NCBI RefSeq assembly: GCF_000350225.1
Contig: NW_005178541.1
Span: forward strand, 1 to 64,000
Source: Chondrus crispus
Lineage: Eukaryota; Rhodophyta; Florideophyceae; Gigartinales; Gigartinaceae
Length of the DNA: 64,000 nt
Direction: 5' to 3'
Shown one piece after another: positions 40,621 through 53,860 of the stretch (position 1 is the first letter of the stretch; each line of letters opens with the position of its first letter). Made by a program: the position numbers and the translations under genes. The notes beneath the pieces are model-generated. The model saw nothing but the letters and a program-made list of their open reading frames with translations. It made no database searches and was not told where the DNA came from.

Positions 40621-42740
40621 CAGTAACCACCCCTCAATAGTTCGCCCCCCTGCCAGGACCCAAAAATGCGAACTATTGACAGAACCAACTGTTAAGATCG
40701 CATTGCTGTCATTGGTCCTTTACTCGAAATGCTCGAAAATGAGCGTCTGCCGTATTCTGTTTCTCGTCTGCTCTCGATGGGCCTCGAAAAAGGCTTGCTT
40801 TGCTCGAAGAAGCCCCTCACTGGACGCAATGGCACCTTTCATTTCCGGTAAAGCCTCCACTGCCTCAAAGAACTGCGCAACATCGGACAGTGGCGGTAGT
40901 TTCTCAGCAACAATTGGGGTTTCATTCGCAGAGGCTTCCTCGCTTTCAACATTGGCCTGTATGATCCCCATTAAACAATTCTCGATGGCTTCAAACGATT
41001 CATTAACCAACAAACCGCATATGCTCTCTTGGTCTTCAATTGTCACCCACCTACGAAGATCCGCAGCATCAATAGACTCTGCATCCAAAAAAGAATTCAC
41101 AGTGTCGTGTAGGTTCATCTTTGAGAGCTTTTCCACGATAGCTGAAATATCTTCTGGTTAGATAAATCTTTCTCTCTCTTCACGTTGCCGTGAATACCGA
41201 TCAGATTATTAACGTCACCTGGTAAAATAACTGCCTTAATCCAGCAGCGGGCTACAGTTCGTTCATAATTGTCCTCCCAGGATTCGTGAATTAGATCGCA
41301 GACATCTAACATATGGTGATCACACCCTTCATCTAGCCCCTTCATACCAGCCTTCACTTTTTCGCGACCCTAGATCGCAGACATCTAACATATGGTGATC
41401 ACACCCTTCATCTAGCCCCTTCATACCAGCCTTCACTTTTTCGCGACCCCGCAGAACTTCTCGATATTCTACCGTAGCCGAATTTCTTTCGGGCAATCGG
41501 GACTTGTACTTCAGCTTCAATGCTTCAATAACTCCCATTTCCATTGGTTGGAAAGCCGAGGTGCAGTTTTGGGGAAGAGGAAGCCCTTGAAACTTCCCGT
41601 CAGGCGTCTAGCAAATCTGCACCATGTGGTCGACAATTGTCCATCGCAAGGGCTACGGCGTTTGCCGATTTTCTTCGAACAAACGGCAATAATACAGAAT
41701 AAGCCCATTTGCTAAACGTGACGGAGTGGGACAACGCGGTTTTCTAGTTGAAATACTCTACTTCTGGGCGACCTTTTCTGAAACAACGTGGATTTTGCGT
41801 GGTGCATATTATGCTCATCGGGAACCTTCAAGTTCCCATTCTCATTCGTACATAGAAAGGGAGAAACACGAGCCTTTTATTTCATATCTTTCGTCCCTCG
41901 GAGTTTCTTCCAATCCTCACATGATAGAATGTAGGTCTTTTTCGGGAAAAGCTTAAAACCAGCCTATCTCAACCGTATCGAAGATATATTCTTCATCAAA
42001 ATGTGCCAAGCGTTCACGAAGGCGAGACATCCCATCCCAAACATCTCGCAACGAAATGCTCTCGCCTTCACCGTGTTGTGTGACGGCACGTAGTGCATGC
42101 CTCCATGTGAAAGAAGTCACCCACATCGGAGAGGCTTAAAACGATTGTAGGCGATGTATGTCGGGAGGTGCATGGGCTTTTTCAACAGGATATCTCTAAT
42201 TTGCAACGCTCGACAGCCGAGAACCGAGCTTGCAAGCGCCACCTTTGCTCCGCGAGAAATCTGCACAAATTCGTAAAGTGCGACATCGATCTCTGGATAC
42301 TTAGATGACGGCGTGCTTTGAACTGTGTGTTAGATGGGGTTTTTGCACAGCATTGAGCGTCCGTAAAGAATTCTTACGGATCTTTTGAATTGTTCGCGGA
42401 TTGCAACTGAAACGAGTTGCTGTATCTCTCACGATGAACTCATTACAGAGCTGGTCAATAATATCTGCTTTTTAGAGGAAAGTCAATGTTTTGCGCATGC
42501 TTTTGACGGCGGCTGCGCAGTTCAACGTCATTGCGCGCAATTTGGACTGCTGCGGGGTGCGATGAAGAAGAGATTATCCTCGTACTCTTGGAGCATGAAC
42601 AATTTAAAGGAGAACAGTGGCGGCCGCGCAGGTCTGAATAGGTACATGCTTTCACGTCTGGGAAGCCGTGACATCGTCAGAAAAGGGAACTACTGGCATG
42701 ACAAACTATTCAAATGCGAACTATTGAGGAGCCCGCTCTG
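40621..42740 (-). mobile_element. Tigger/pogo DNA transposon, decayed
   Basis: 2.1 kb with TA on both sides (40619-40620, 42741-42742) and about 24-bp inverted ends: CAGTAACCACCCCTCAATAG on the left; CAGAGCGGGCTCCTCAATAG read inward from the right. The minus strand carries a broken DDE_1 transposase: an N-terminal region around 42250-42450, FDEEYIFDTVEIGW near 42000, MDNCRPHGADL near 41640, and GNGSYxxLKLKYKSRLPE near 41500. The C-terminal helix-rich part is 40720-41360, ending LIFEHFE. The frame is lost at many points, including a 79-bp tandem duplication. Internal copies of GCGAACTATTGA near both ends repeat the terminal sequence. The Asp-Asn pair of the second catalytic motif is still visible. 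Confidence 0.85.
41292..41449. repeat. Perfect 79-bp tandem duplication
   Basis: 41292-41370 and 41371-41449 are identical. It lies inside the Tigger transposase; 79 is not a multiple of three, so it breaks the frame. Identity of the copies shows the duplication is recent compared with the rest of the decay. Confidence 0.95.
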
Positions 42741-42846
42741 TAATCGCAGTTATCGGAGCTTGCAGTTATCGCCCGGGCTCTGTAGTACAAAGAGTACCCC
42801 TCTTGTCTGTTTGACCGGCACCTGTCCTCATCATACATCCTCTTAA

Positions 42847-45800
42847 CCCTGTGCGCCGTTCGTGCCGTTTTTTTTCGGCACGAAGCTATCGTGCCGTTTT
42901 CCGGTGCCAAACTTCGAGACGGCACGAACGTGGCACGAGGGAGAATAAAAATCGGTGACGCTGTGTGAAATATGGAGACAGAGAGAAAACGTGTAGCCAA
43001 TGACGTTCATGCACGAATTGTGTCTTAAGTATGTCTCAAAACCACGAATGTCTCCGTGGAACTTCGAGACATTTCGTGCCGTCCATTCGAGACATTCATG
43101 ATCGCAGACCTTGTCTCGATCTTCGTGGTAGCCATTGCCGAATGTATCGAAGAATCTCTTACGGTTCTTGAGCTTCCCAGGTGCTACAGCGGATCATTTT
43201 CGGGGGTGAAGCGGCCGACAGCCGAGTCGCTATCTGTCGTCAGTCGCAGATACGAAATTGGTGCACACGATGAGCCAGAATGTGCGGGAGCTTTCAGCAG
43301 ATGCAACAGAGAACACCCCTCCAAGCTACCATTCAAATCAAATTGGAAATGTTCCTTTACTGCAGCCTCCGACACGAATAGCACGACAAAGTATTGAGAC
43401 TTTAACCGACGGGACTAGACGTAGTCTATTTGGTGATGACTGGACCGAATTCCCTGAAACCACAGTACCTCCACCTCCTCTTTTATCAACGCAACGCACG
43501 CCTACAGCTGTTAGATACGGTTCTGAATTTCCTTGTCGTCAGCCTGAAGAGACTCTTCCTAGTCCGACGCAACCTCTTCCTAACATACATGACGATGTGG
43601 AAGACATTGATGATGATGAAATTCTCCCGCAGCAGTCCTCGGAGGCTCTACAGGCCACCCTAAATCAGCCATCACAACTTTTAAATACAGAGGCGTCATT
43701 GGACAGTGAAGACCTGGCCTTCTCCCAAGAGAACCCCGAAATCGTGGAAGCTGTTACTTTTAACATGGACAATGCCACAGACACAAGCAGTTCCAGTGCC
43801 GACATGCAGATAGGAGATGAAGAGGTTGAACGTTTGCGCCCTTTGTCGGACTTCGTAGCTACATCAGTACTAGTGCCAGCCTCTGCACATTCAGTTTCTG
43901 AGGACCTGTTCTCAGGCCTGTTCTGTGATCCAGATGATGAGCGATGGGCCACTGGCTGGGAACAGGCCTATGAAACCGAAGCTGGATCTCGCGGGGGCGC
44001 CTATACCTCAGAAGAATTGGCCGAGAGGGTTTTTAGTGACCAGTGCGGAGGTTTAGAGAACTGGGATTACATCTCACCTTTTGAGGACGTTGAAGTGGCT
44101 TTTGACGATGTAGACATAGCCTTGCGTGGTCGGTATCTCACAGAAGCTTCTGATATGCTTCGTAGGGTACATGAAGATGTCGCCAGCAGGCGTGTAATGG
44201 ACAATTCTGCTGGGCAAGAGGACAATGACGCCTTTTCGCCTCTCACACGACTAGAAGCGGTAAGAACTTTCCTCCCAGACAGCATCCTGGAGAAGTTAGC
44301 CGCAATTGCAAATCAAGGCTTAAGACTCAGGAACAAGCCTGCCACGACAGCACATGAAATGCCCAGTCTTATAATACTACATGTGCTGTGTGCCAGCTAC
44401 GACGAGGCCCCAGTCACTGTTTGTAACCCGATGAGGCCGGCAACTTCCTACAGATAGGGTTATCGGCTCAAAGATACAAGGATATATGGTCTGCGTTAAG
44501 TGGAACTCGTGCGCAGAGGAGTATTGTAGACTACTCTCCTACTGGATGGTGTAGAACTAACAATCGGTCTACCGCGCTGATAATGGAAATAGAGCAAGAA
44601 GTGGCTGCGTGTAATCGGCGGCTTCTATATGTACCAGGTGCCACGATTCTATCACTTGATGACGATCATCTCAGGATGTCCTCTCGAGCCGTCACAACGT
44701 TAACCAGTCTGCAACAGCACAACAACCCAAAAAAAGAGTTGGGTCCTGTTGGTAACGCGCTATGTTCGGCCTTACACCCTGTATTTTTTGGGTGTCACTT
44801 CACGAGGGTCGGAGAGAAGCTCCTGCACATTTGGCAGCGCCTTATACAACTTCTAAAAGGTGCTGCGACTAGTGGCTCCCTCCGCCCAATGACGGACGCA
44901 ATTATAGCTGCAGATAGAGGTTATAACTCTCGCGAAGTAGTGGCCTTTCTTTCTAAAGATCTCGGCGTTAGTGTCATTGGTACACACGAACGGGATTTGT
45001 CCTACCCATTTGTCTTCGGGGACGGTGCAATACGGGCACGCCAAGGGGGATAGTCGTGTCAGAGAGTGGTTGCCGAGCTGTCTACAACGCTCGGCTAAAG
45101 GATGCCTCAACCAGCGCACATGGACGTCACATTGAGGCCGTTTTGTATCGCGAAAGTTGCTCGGGAAGGATTGCATCTATGATTGTGAATAATCTGCGGA
45201 CTTTTCGGTCTCGCGGTTTTACAGTTGTGCCCCATGACCGGTTCCGGGGGAAAGGGGATAAACTCCAAGCCATTACAGAGATACAAACCCTGTTCGACAG
45301 TAGCGTTGGAAAGCGCACTGCAGGCACGCGCGCCAATAACCCAACCCCATTGAATGAAGGCCGCCTTGCTATCGAGCAGATCCTTAACAGGGTCCTCTTA
45401 CTCGCATTCTATCAGAGTGAGGACCATGTTTGGTTTCTTCTCAGGGCTTTCAACTCCACTTCAAGGACTGCTCATTGCTTCTTAGACGCATTCGCGTCGA
45501 ATCATGACAGTAATATGGAGGGCTTGTCAAATTTGCTGCAGGGGCGCCGTGTTGTGTCAACGGACCCGCTACCATTTGGCGCAAATGCGTGTTTAGAAAT
45601 ATTCAGGTCTCGATATGACAGTGTGTTCAACGTTCTAGGCATCAGGAAACGCCGTGCTCCATCAGACCTTGACCCATCGACCCTAACAGACACTGTGCTG
45701 GCCATGTCTAGATCTAGGGTTGCATCAGAGCGAAGAGATACGCTTCTAACTTTATTGGAAAATCTCGACAGGGTACCTCAGATAGGCGGCCGTCTTTTAA

Positions 45801-48239
45801 AACGCCATCTAGTCGAAGCCCTTCTAAAGGCCCAAGAAGATTTACACTCTGGAGTTCTGGTGCTACCGGAGCAGCCACCTGGACAGGACGAAGCGGAGCC
45901 CTCCCCAGTGGAGAAAGCAACGCAAATGGTCAAATCAATACACGAATCCTCGCTTCAGGCTTGGGTAATGAAGCCGCTGGTCTCTACCAGCGGCATGGAA
46001 GAAGGTTCAACTAATGAAGTCTATGTTCTAAGAGGTCTTCCGTCTTACCTTCAATCTAATACCTCTATACTGGCAAAAGGCAGACCAGGGGACTTTGGGC
46101 TGGGCAGTAGAGGCTATCGTCTCTTTCAAGACCGCAAACTGTCTGTAGAATACATTAGAGCCACGAGGCTGGTAGCGAGCAAGTCCAGCGAAATGCTCGC
46201 CGATAGCCCCGATGCACTCTGTTCTTTGAGGGACTCTGACAGCGATGATGCTTTGCTTGTTGCAGCTGTTGATGTCAAAACGATGACTTCGTTAAGGACT
46301 ATTGAGGAGGCAAAAGTTCTCGCAGCACAGTTCGGTGACCTATCTATACTGACGGACATTGGAACCGACAATAACAGCCTGGAACTATTTAAAAAACTCG
46401 TTCCATCCTCTGGATATCGGGCGCAGTGTCTCCATCATGCTGCAGTACTAGGCGTGCAGCATGTACTTTATGTTGTAGGAAAGGGGGGACGGGGCGCAAC
46501 GGGCGGCATTATCTATGCAACTTTGCTCCAGTTTAAGGACAGCCTCAGAAACTTTTATACTTGGTGCCTGGACTCCATCCGAAGCACATGTTTTCTGTGG
46601 GTGGGTCTGCCTGCTGAGGATATTCCAAAGGGATACGATGAGATGCTCAAGACATCGCATGCATCAGACCTAAATAGTTTTGCATCTTACTATTGTTTAA
46701 CTCGAGGCATTTTGAAGCTTGTAATATCTAGAGGGTTCCCTCTGCCACCATCTAGAATGGTACGATTGACTCCAGCAGTGTACTGGAATCACGTGAAAGG
46801 CGGCGTTGACATCGGGTCAAGAATTCTGAAGACACTGGCAAGAACAAACATATCCGAAAATCCGGTAGTAAGCATAATAGCTAGACCTTTGACCATGCAG
46901 GTCAACAACGGGGCAGTTATCTATCGTCTGAACGAGGCTCAAATCTGTGGCATTCTACAAGATGCCCAGGACGACGAGGTATCGAAAGGATAGAGCAAAC
47001 TCAGACATAGGGTCTCAGAGTGTGATACCTTTGGCAGCTTTGCGCGGAATGTCGCTAAAGAATGGTTTAACAGTACTGGTGGAGTTCTTTCAAACAGTAC
47101 TGCTCCAAGTTCGACACGTGCTTTAAATAACATCAGGCCAATGTTTGCGCGGAACTCGTCAGAACGGTTTAACTCTGGCCCGGCAAAAACCAAACGTCTT
47201 AATACACACATTGGTCATGCCACGGTGACAGCACAGCGCGCTTACTGTGTTCTTTGTACCTGGACCATAACCGAACGGGTTAATGGTAAACTCAAGAGCA
47301 AGAAAGATGGCGCGCACATCAGTCAGTGGTGCAACGTGTGCCATGAGCCCATTTGTGATCAATGCTGGGCTACATGGCACACAGCAGACTTACTCAAACG
47401 ACGAAAACCTACAGGGGAACAAAAGAGGCAATTCGAAGCTTCTTTGACACGGAACTTGAGACGACGGGTCTGAGGAACATCAAGACAGAATGGATACATT
47501 TTAGAACTAGTAACAATAAAAGCTGGCCCTTTCAAGTACTGTTACGTCCTCTGGCGCACAACGAATAGAGAACTGCATTTACGGGGATGTAGTGTTCTTT
47601 AAACAAAGCAGTCCATTGCTACTCAATTAGATGGCTAACGGCTGCCTCTGTGCGCACTTTAGTGAGTTTCACGGGAATGTCTGTCTGTTTATCCCGCTTA
47701 AAACATCGCAGAGAGGTGCAGTGTACTCTCTAGTGTGGTCTTATGTCAACAGTGTCACGTAAGGGGGCTTGGGGATCGTATGCACAGAGGAAGAAACATA
47801 CGTTCCAGGGCACGAAACAATGTGCCATCGTGCCGTTGTACTGCATGGCACGTGGTTTCACGAAGTGGCGCCGACAATTCTTCAGGAATGTAGGTGCTAC
47901 TACAAGACAAGCCGGCGCCACAGCGAAAAAATACCAGAATTGTCGCGTTATCACGCCCATGCACGCGATGTCTCGAAGTCACAATAAACTTCGTGCCAAA
48001 TTTCGGTGGTTTCGTGCCAATTCGGACCGAATCACGAAGTCGAACCAAGACGTGTTCAGAGAGGAAGGCACACGAGAAAAACTATTGAGGAAGAAGCCTT
48101 CATTTTTATATGTACGGAAAAAGCTCGATGTCAGGGTTCGACTGACTGAGTTTCATATCTTAACTAGAATCCAAGCAGGACGTATGCTAAAAAACCCGAC
48201 CGGCCCCAAAATCATTTGGCACGAAACTCGTGCACAGGG
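42847..48239 (+). mobile_element. piggyBac-type DNA transposon, 5.4 kb, degenerate
   Basis: Flanked on both sides by TTAA (42843-42846 and 48240-48243), with inverted ends CCCTGTGC...GCACAGGG. TTAA target plus CCC ends are the piggyBac signature. The subterminal regions (42855-43100 and 47800-48240) carry many scattered copies of GGCACGAA and TTCGTGCC in both orientations, likely transposase-binding sites. The transposase gene occupies 43270-47473. The element lies only 100 bp from the Tigger element. Confidence 0.85.
43270..47473 (+). pseudogene. Giant piggyBac-like transposase, three breaks
   Basis: About 1,390 codons in all. It begins MSQNVRELSADATENTPP, with a 390-residue acidic, Ser/Pro-rich N-terminus (43270-44457). 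The core follows (44440-46993): SLDDDHLRMSSR, IAADRGYNSREVVAFL, VIGTHERDLSYPF, and VYWNHVKGGVDIGSR, which matches the piggyBac KGGVD block. The C-terminus (47141-47473) is a Cys-rich zinc-binding domain, CVLC...CNVCHEPICDQCW..WH, as in piggyBac. Breaks: a frame change near 44440-44460, one at a G-run near 45048, and an in-frame TAG at 46991 after which the same frame stays open. The metal-binding Asp set cannot be assigned with certainty. Few breaks over 4 kb means it died fairly recently. Confidence 0.75.
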
Positions 48240-48632
48240 TTAAAATGATAATATGAGGACATCTCATTTTTTTGGCCAAAATATATACATACATTGCTGG
48301 CAATAATCTTAGGGCAACCCCTCTATTGGCTCATCTTATGAGCCCTATGCTTCCATAAGTGGGGCCCCTTATGGAAGTATAAAAGTTTGTCCTCATTTTG
48401 CGTGCCTCGGCCCGACTAAAGCCATAGTTTCATTGGTATTATAAAAGACCAAAATTTTCGTCGATATAATCAAATACTGTATTTATGGGTGGCAATGAAG
48501 ATAAGGTTACTGAGTTTTCTTTAAAGAATTCGCGCCAAAATGCAAACCCTTTCCTGCTTTTTACACTTGTGCTACTCTTTACAACATAACGAGCATGCCG
48601 ATGCTGCCTGTGCAGGTCAGGCCTTTGCACAA

Positions 48633-49627
48633 ATGGGTCGAAAGCCACAACGTATCGTAGGAGAACGAGGCTTGATTGTTGGCTTTCGCGAAAGCAATTG
48701 CAGAAATCTTGAGATAGCTGTGCGTTTCAAACGCTCTCAATACGCTATTGGAAGCTTCCTGCTGATCCCTAGCGTATACGGGAAGAAGAAAAGCCCCGGC
48801 AGACCCAAGAAACTAACTGATGCAGCCTGTCGGGCGCTCGATAGAGAGGCAAGAAAGGAAAAAAGCAGCTCATCGCGACTTGTCAAAGACCTGCAACTTG
48901 CTGTCAAGCCCTGGAGAGTGAGGCAGGTGCTTCAAAGCATCCTTCACTTACGTTTTAAACGTATGATGCGAGCCCCGTTGGGGGAAGAAAGGCACAAACG
49001 GAATCGTTTGGAATGGACAAAGGTCAAAGTAACCTGAACCCCCGCAGATTGGAAGCAATTCGTCTGGTCCGACGAAAAGAAATTCATTCTCGACGTACCA
49101 GACGGCTTTGCCTACTATTGGCATGATTTGAGGCAGTCGGAGGAGGTCTTCTCAAAAAGACAGCAGGGTGGAGCGTCATTGACGGTCTTGGGCGAGCAGG
49201 GAACAAAAAGAGTGGCCTAGTTATTGTGGAGGGTAATATGAACAAAGAGGTGTACATTAATACTCTAGAAAGTGCTTTGGTTCCCTTTGTTGACGAGGAA
49301 ATTAGTGACAGCTGGACATTTATGCAGGACGGAGCCCCGGCCCATCGTGCTTTGATCACGAAAGAGTGGTTCGAAGAGGAAGAAATTCATGTCATAGACT
49401 GGCCTGCAAAGAGCCCAGACCTTAATCCCATTGAGAACTTGTAGGGGATACTGGCTCGAAGAGATTACGCCCACGAGAGGCAGTTTCAGAAGGTCATGGA
49501 GCTACGTGAGTTTGTGCTGGCAGCATGGGATGAAATAAGTCCTGAGGAGCTGCAAAACCTAGTAGACTCAATGCAGAGGAGGTGCTTAAATTGTTGCTTT
49601 GCCAAAGGTGACCCAACAAAGTACTAA
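48633..49627 (+). pseudogene. Tc1-family (DD34E) transposase, broken
   Basis: Starts MGRKPQRIVGERGLIVGF at 48633. The N-terminal helix-turn-helix part includes a GRPKKLT hook (GKKKSPGRPKKLTDAA) between DNA-binding halves. The catalytic triad is visible: WSDEKKF (near 49066), FMQDGAPAHRA (near 49320) and SPDLNPIENL (near 49415). There are exactly 34 residues between the second Asp and the Glu, which marks Tc1 rather than mariner proper (DD34D). Stops: one TGA after KVKVT (near 49036), a TAG near 49218, and a TAG where the conserved Trp of NLWG belongs (near 49442). The C-terminus ends CFAKGDPTKY. Terminal repeats were not located. Confidence 0.85.
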
Positions 49628-49639
49628 GCGATGTTGAGA

Positions 49640-52600
49640 ACTGCTAACGTTTAAATGCCCTTATCTTTTTTGCCGCCCATAAATACCAAATTGCTGTGTA
49701 ACGCCTCAGTCCTTCTTTTTCTTTAAAAGTTGTCATCTGAGAACGGTCTAAAAGGTCCCTTTTGACAACCTGGTTTGGTCGTTATTATGATACATGCACG
49801 TTTTCATCTTTTATAGACCAATAGCTGCATGGCCCTAATATTATTGCCAGTACATGAAATTGCGAACTTACAACTTCACTTGCAAACGCCGTAAACAACA
49901 GTGGCTGTACCGATTGTTCGGAATAGTGACTCGGTCGACGCAAAAGTGGAAATGGGAAGCTTGATTGGTAGAGCACACTCGCAGGGGAATCGTCCTTTAG
50001 CGAAGGGCGGAGTACAACACCTGTCGTCGGCCGCTCTCGGAAGTCGTTGCTCTTTACTTTGCCGAATAACGGAGTGGGCGGGCGCGGGGGCGTCTACTGG
50101 TACGAGATGCAGGATCGATCCCTTTCGCTCTTCAGAAAGATGGTGCAATGCCTTGAAGGGTCTGCTCTCTCTCCCGCGGCGGTCCAGAGCCATTCAGGTA
50201 GCCCTGCGTAGGTAGGGTAGGGCTGCAGTATTTACGGAGACCATTGCGATGCGTCAAAGTAACAAAAAATGAATTCCAATAAAATTTTGGAATAGCTGTC
50301 CTGCATGTAGTGACTCGAGATCCCCCCCCTCTGGTTGTTCCTGTTACGGTGTATTTCGTGTATTCGTGTACTACTTGTTGGACCTGTAAATGGCACCCAT
50401 GGCACTTTCCTCTTCACACTCTGCTTTAGATGCCATAGCCTCGAATCGGTGAAGATTGGCTGACTGAAGATGCTCCAACAAAATAAAGTTTCTGCCAGCC
50501 ACCAACTGCATGGACGGGCGTAAATTTTGAACAGATTGCAGTTCATATGAATACTTAGGTAGAGTTCATCAGGAAGATAAAGATACACCCATTTGATAGT
50601 TGGGAAAGCGTAGTTTACTTCTGTGATTTTCTATCATTTTGTGTCTAACGCGTTGGCCTGAGGAATTAGAGATTAAATCAAAATCAATTGTTGTGTCATG
50701 CGTGTTGATGTCCAAGACGAGGGGGTGGTGGTATATTTATGAAGTGGCATAATTTCACCTCTCTCTCCAAGGAAGGCATTCGAGACGAGGACAGAAGATC
50801 GCTGGAGAGCTTATATGGCTCAAAGAACATGTCCTGAAACGAATACAGAACAAAAACGTGCTTCGCGTTGTGGCACCAAAACTGTGAGTGTGCCATCTCT
50901 AGAAATACAGTGGCAGTGGAGTGTGGTACTAGTAGACAACAGGTCAATGCAAAAATTTCAAAGCCAAGGATTCCAAACGTATCAAAGTCCTTCATGTCTT
51001 GTCGCTGAGAGTATGGAAAAGATCTGACAGAACGCAAGTATCGACCAAGTTTCATAAATCAACAAGGCAACTTGAAGTCGAACTTGCTTTCCAAGGGTGC
51101 CCCGAAAGAGTAATTCTTCCAGGAGGCATTATCTTTCTGTAGGGCAGATATGTATGGTACAAATGGAAAGCCCTTTTTCTTGATAAAAGGTTGTGGATCG
51201 GAGAGGAAGAGGTAAAACAGATGGTACGATACTGATGTTTTTGTAGCATTCTCTCCCAATAGCCTGGCGTATGCTGAAGGTGAAACAGGACAGAAAAGTG
51301 AAAACTGTTACTGTGAATGATATCTGAATAAATGATGACACGAACTGACCGTTGTTCGTGCAACATGGGCAACTGGTTGAGAAAACGCCAAGGTGGGGAA
51401 CATTCACAATCCAGAGCCGCCTGTCAATCCTTTACGCAAAGCGATGTTGACGTTGTGTCGGGAATTTTACTGCGGGGAGTGATACAAACTTGTTAGTTGT
51501 TTTTGACACGCACGGAAATCAATCGCTAGTTCACCATCCAGGTAGCGGGGCTTCACCGCAGTCCAGGCTGGCTGCAATGTCTTGTAAGGGAAGTTTTCAC
51601 AGTCTCAGCGAAGGGAACAACGACACTGCATGCAAAGTCTCCTACAGAAATCCACATATACATACGTATGACTCTCAGTAAGGTGGCACATCGATGAGAG
51701 GTAGCTTCGATGAGCTTGAACAATATATCAACCTGTGGAGACTGTTGGCGTTTACAGATGATAAAGTGCCTGTCCGTGAGCATCCCATAGATCCGTGCCG
51801 CCGCCATGGAAAAACAAGACAATCTATGGATAGACAGTTCCGTGCAAGCAGCGTGCGTGTGATCTCGAGAGGGATGCAAGAACCGCACAGTACAGTACAT
51901 ATACAGTACCTTCGAAGGTTTTTTCAGATGAGGTTTGCGTCCAGTGCATATTGTCAAAGACAGTCACGAGAGCTGTATCGTGATTGTGGATGGATTGCAA
52001 AGATTCAATTCGTCACCGCAAAGAAAACGAAACAAAGCGCACCTGCTCCGCGCATGGACGAAAGCGAAGAGGTTACGGATGGGTCCTGGCAGGGATGTTT
52101 CTCTTTCGAGAGACATGATGCCGTAGGTGCAATTTTTTTTGCTGCAGTTGGGCTTGAAATATGGCCTGGTCATACTGGCCAGCGCGCAAAGGACGCACCA
52201 CCCTTCGCTTGCCTCCGCTGTTACCTAAGCGAATGGGGAATCAAATGGGAATTGTTGAAAAGTGCCATTGAAGAAAGAAGATCAGCTATACCAAAGGCGG
52301 AAAGATTTTAATATTGTGCAGCATCACCTGCAAAACTACATGAGAGGAGGGCAATCAATAAATCCTTAACCTTATGATCGATGTGACATGAGGTGAGTCA
52401 TTTGCGGTGCAAGTTGTTTTCTACTCCGCTTAGGATGTGAACACTCTGTTCACGTACCCTTGGGTACTGTATCTTAAAATAGTACACTACTGTCCAGGTT
52501 CAATACTGTATACCGGTCCCTCAATGGCCTCACCCTATTATCCACCTATCAATGTTACAACAGTAACGACTTCTCTGACTTGAGCGAAAATAGGTTCTGC

Positions 52601-52720
52601 CCGGGAGAAGTGCCGTGAAGCGGTGGAACTTGAATGAGGTTAAAAGGCTGAAAGTGGTGCAAAGGCATGGTGAACTCAGTCTCCACTGAAAACGTTGTAG
52701 ACGGGTACCTTAGGCGTACG
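49640..52720. other. Intergenic, no supported gene
   Basis: The longest frame, 51694-52311 (205 codons, plus), has no recognised domain and an uneven composition; it may be chance or a relic. Other frames are short. No clear repeat beyond short GTACC/GGTAC palindromes near 51910 and 52455. Confidence 0.4.
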
Positions 52721-53809
52721 CGATGGAAAGACAATGCGCAGAGAGAGCGGAAAGTATTGCCCGTGATTGTTAAGATAGCGAGAGTAAACGAGTTGAAAGC
52801 ACGGAATAATACCATGTTGACGACGTTAACACGGTGTTGTGTCGTGCTCTCATTCGTGTTATGATTCGGAGAGAGTGCCCGGAATATTCACTTCTAACGA
52901 TAAATGGCAGTCCACTCTTGGAGGAAGCAACAGTGTTCGCGATTAGGTATTGATAGGTTTGTAGAAACTTTCGCTGTCGTGAGACTACCACTTGCATTCG
53001 GCAGGATTCGAGGGGCTTCACATGAGCAAATTTTGAGGGCAGTGACTGCGGCAGAGCCAGATTTTTCTTGTCACCCAAGTGCCAAAAATGTATCTGAAAT
53101 TGGGAAAAGAAAGGGAAGAATGTGGAGGAAATGCGTTTTCATTGTGGGAATGCAAACTTACCTGAAGGTATGTGTGGCATATTGATAAACAGCCGTACAA
53201 GGAAGAGATCCTTGACTCTCAAACGAAAAAGGGCACAAGAAACAATTCATGTTTGTAGTGAGTCCTGTGCCTCGTCGGCAGCGCGGTATCTACCAACACC
53301 GAGATATCAGTATTTCAAGTAAGAAAATGAGCAAGATTCATAGAAATACTTTGGAGTTTCGGGTTTCGACATGACAACGTGGCGCGAGGGAGGTATTGAG
53401 AAACTTTCCACGTCCCTGTGGAGAGATATTTTAGTACAGTATGGCACTACTGCACGTACCGTCGTATTGGAGACAAAGCCATTCCTTTTGACTATATGGA
53501 TGTGTAATTGCATCTTCCCTTTCTTCCTTGAACTTATCTTCTCTGTCCGCTTTTCTGACCCTATGCGTATCGCAGCGACGACGGGGGCCTCAGGCGATAC
53601 ATGCTCTGGTTACCATAACATCAGTCTCATTTCTCATAGATGTGTATCTCACCGAGAGAGTGGGCATGCATCGTGTCTGTGCTTACTCGCCCGAAGATGC
53701 ATGTATATGAAGGGTACGTGAAGAGGTTACGAATGGGTAAGGGTCTGTCCATCTACTTTCGTTGCACCTCCAGTGAAAAGGGTGAGCATCTAATAGAGAA
53801 CTGTTGTTC

Positions 53810-53817
53810 TATAAATT
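53810..53817 (+). promoter_or_regulatory. TATA box of paralogue 2
   Basis: TATAAATT about 50 bases before the ATG at 53861. Paralogue 1 has TACAAATT at the same aligned place, one base different in an otherwise conserved stretch. Confidence 0.55.
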
Positions 53818-53860
53818 ACCGTCTCACTATCCTTAGCGACAACCCTCACCACCCGTCATC

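Noticed and set aside
51694-52311. 205-codon plus frame
   Set aside because: No recognised domain, no promoter or poly(A) signal noted, uneven composition. Kept only as a remark.
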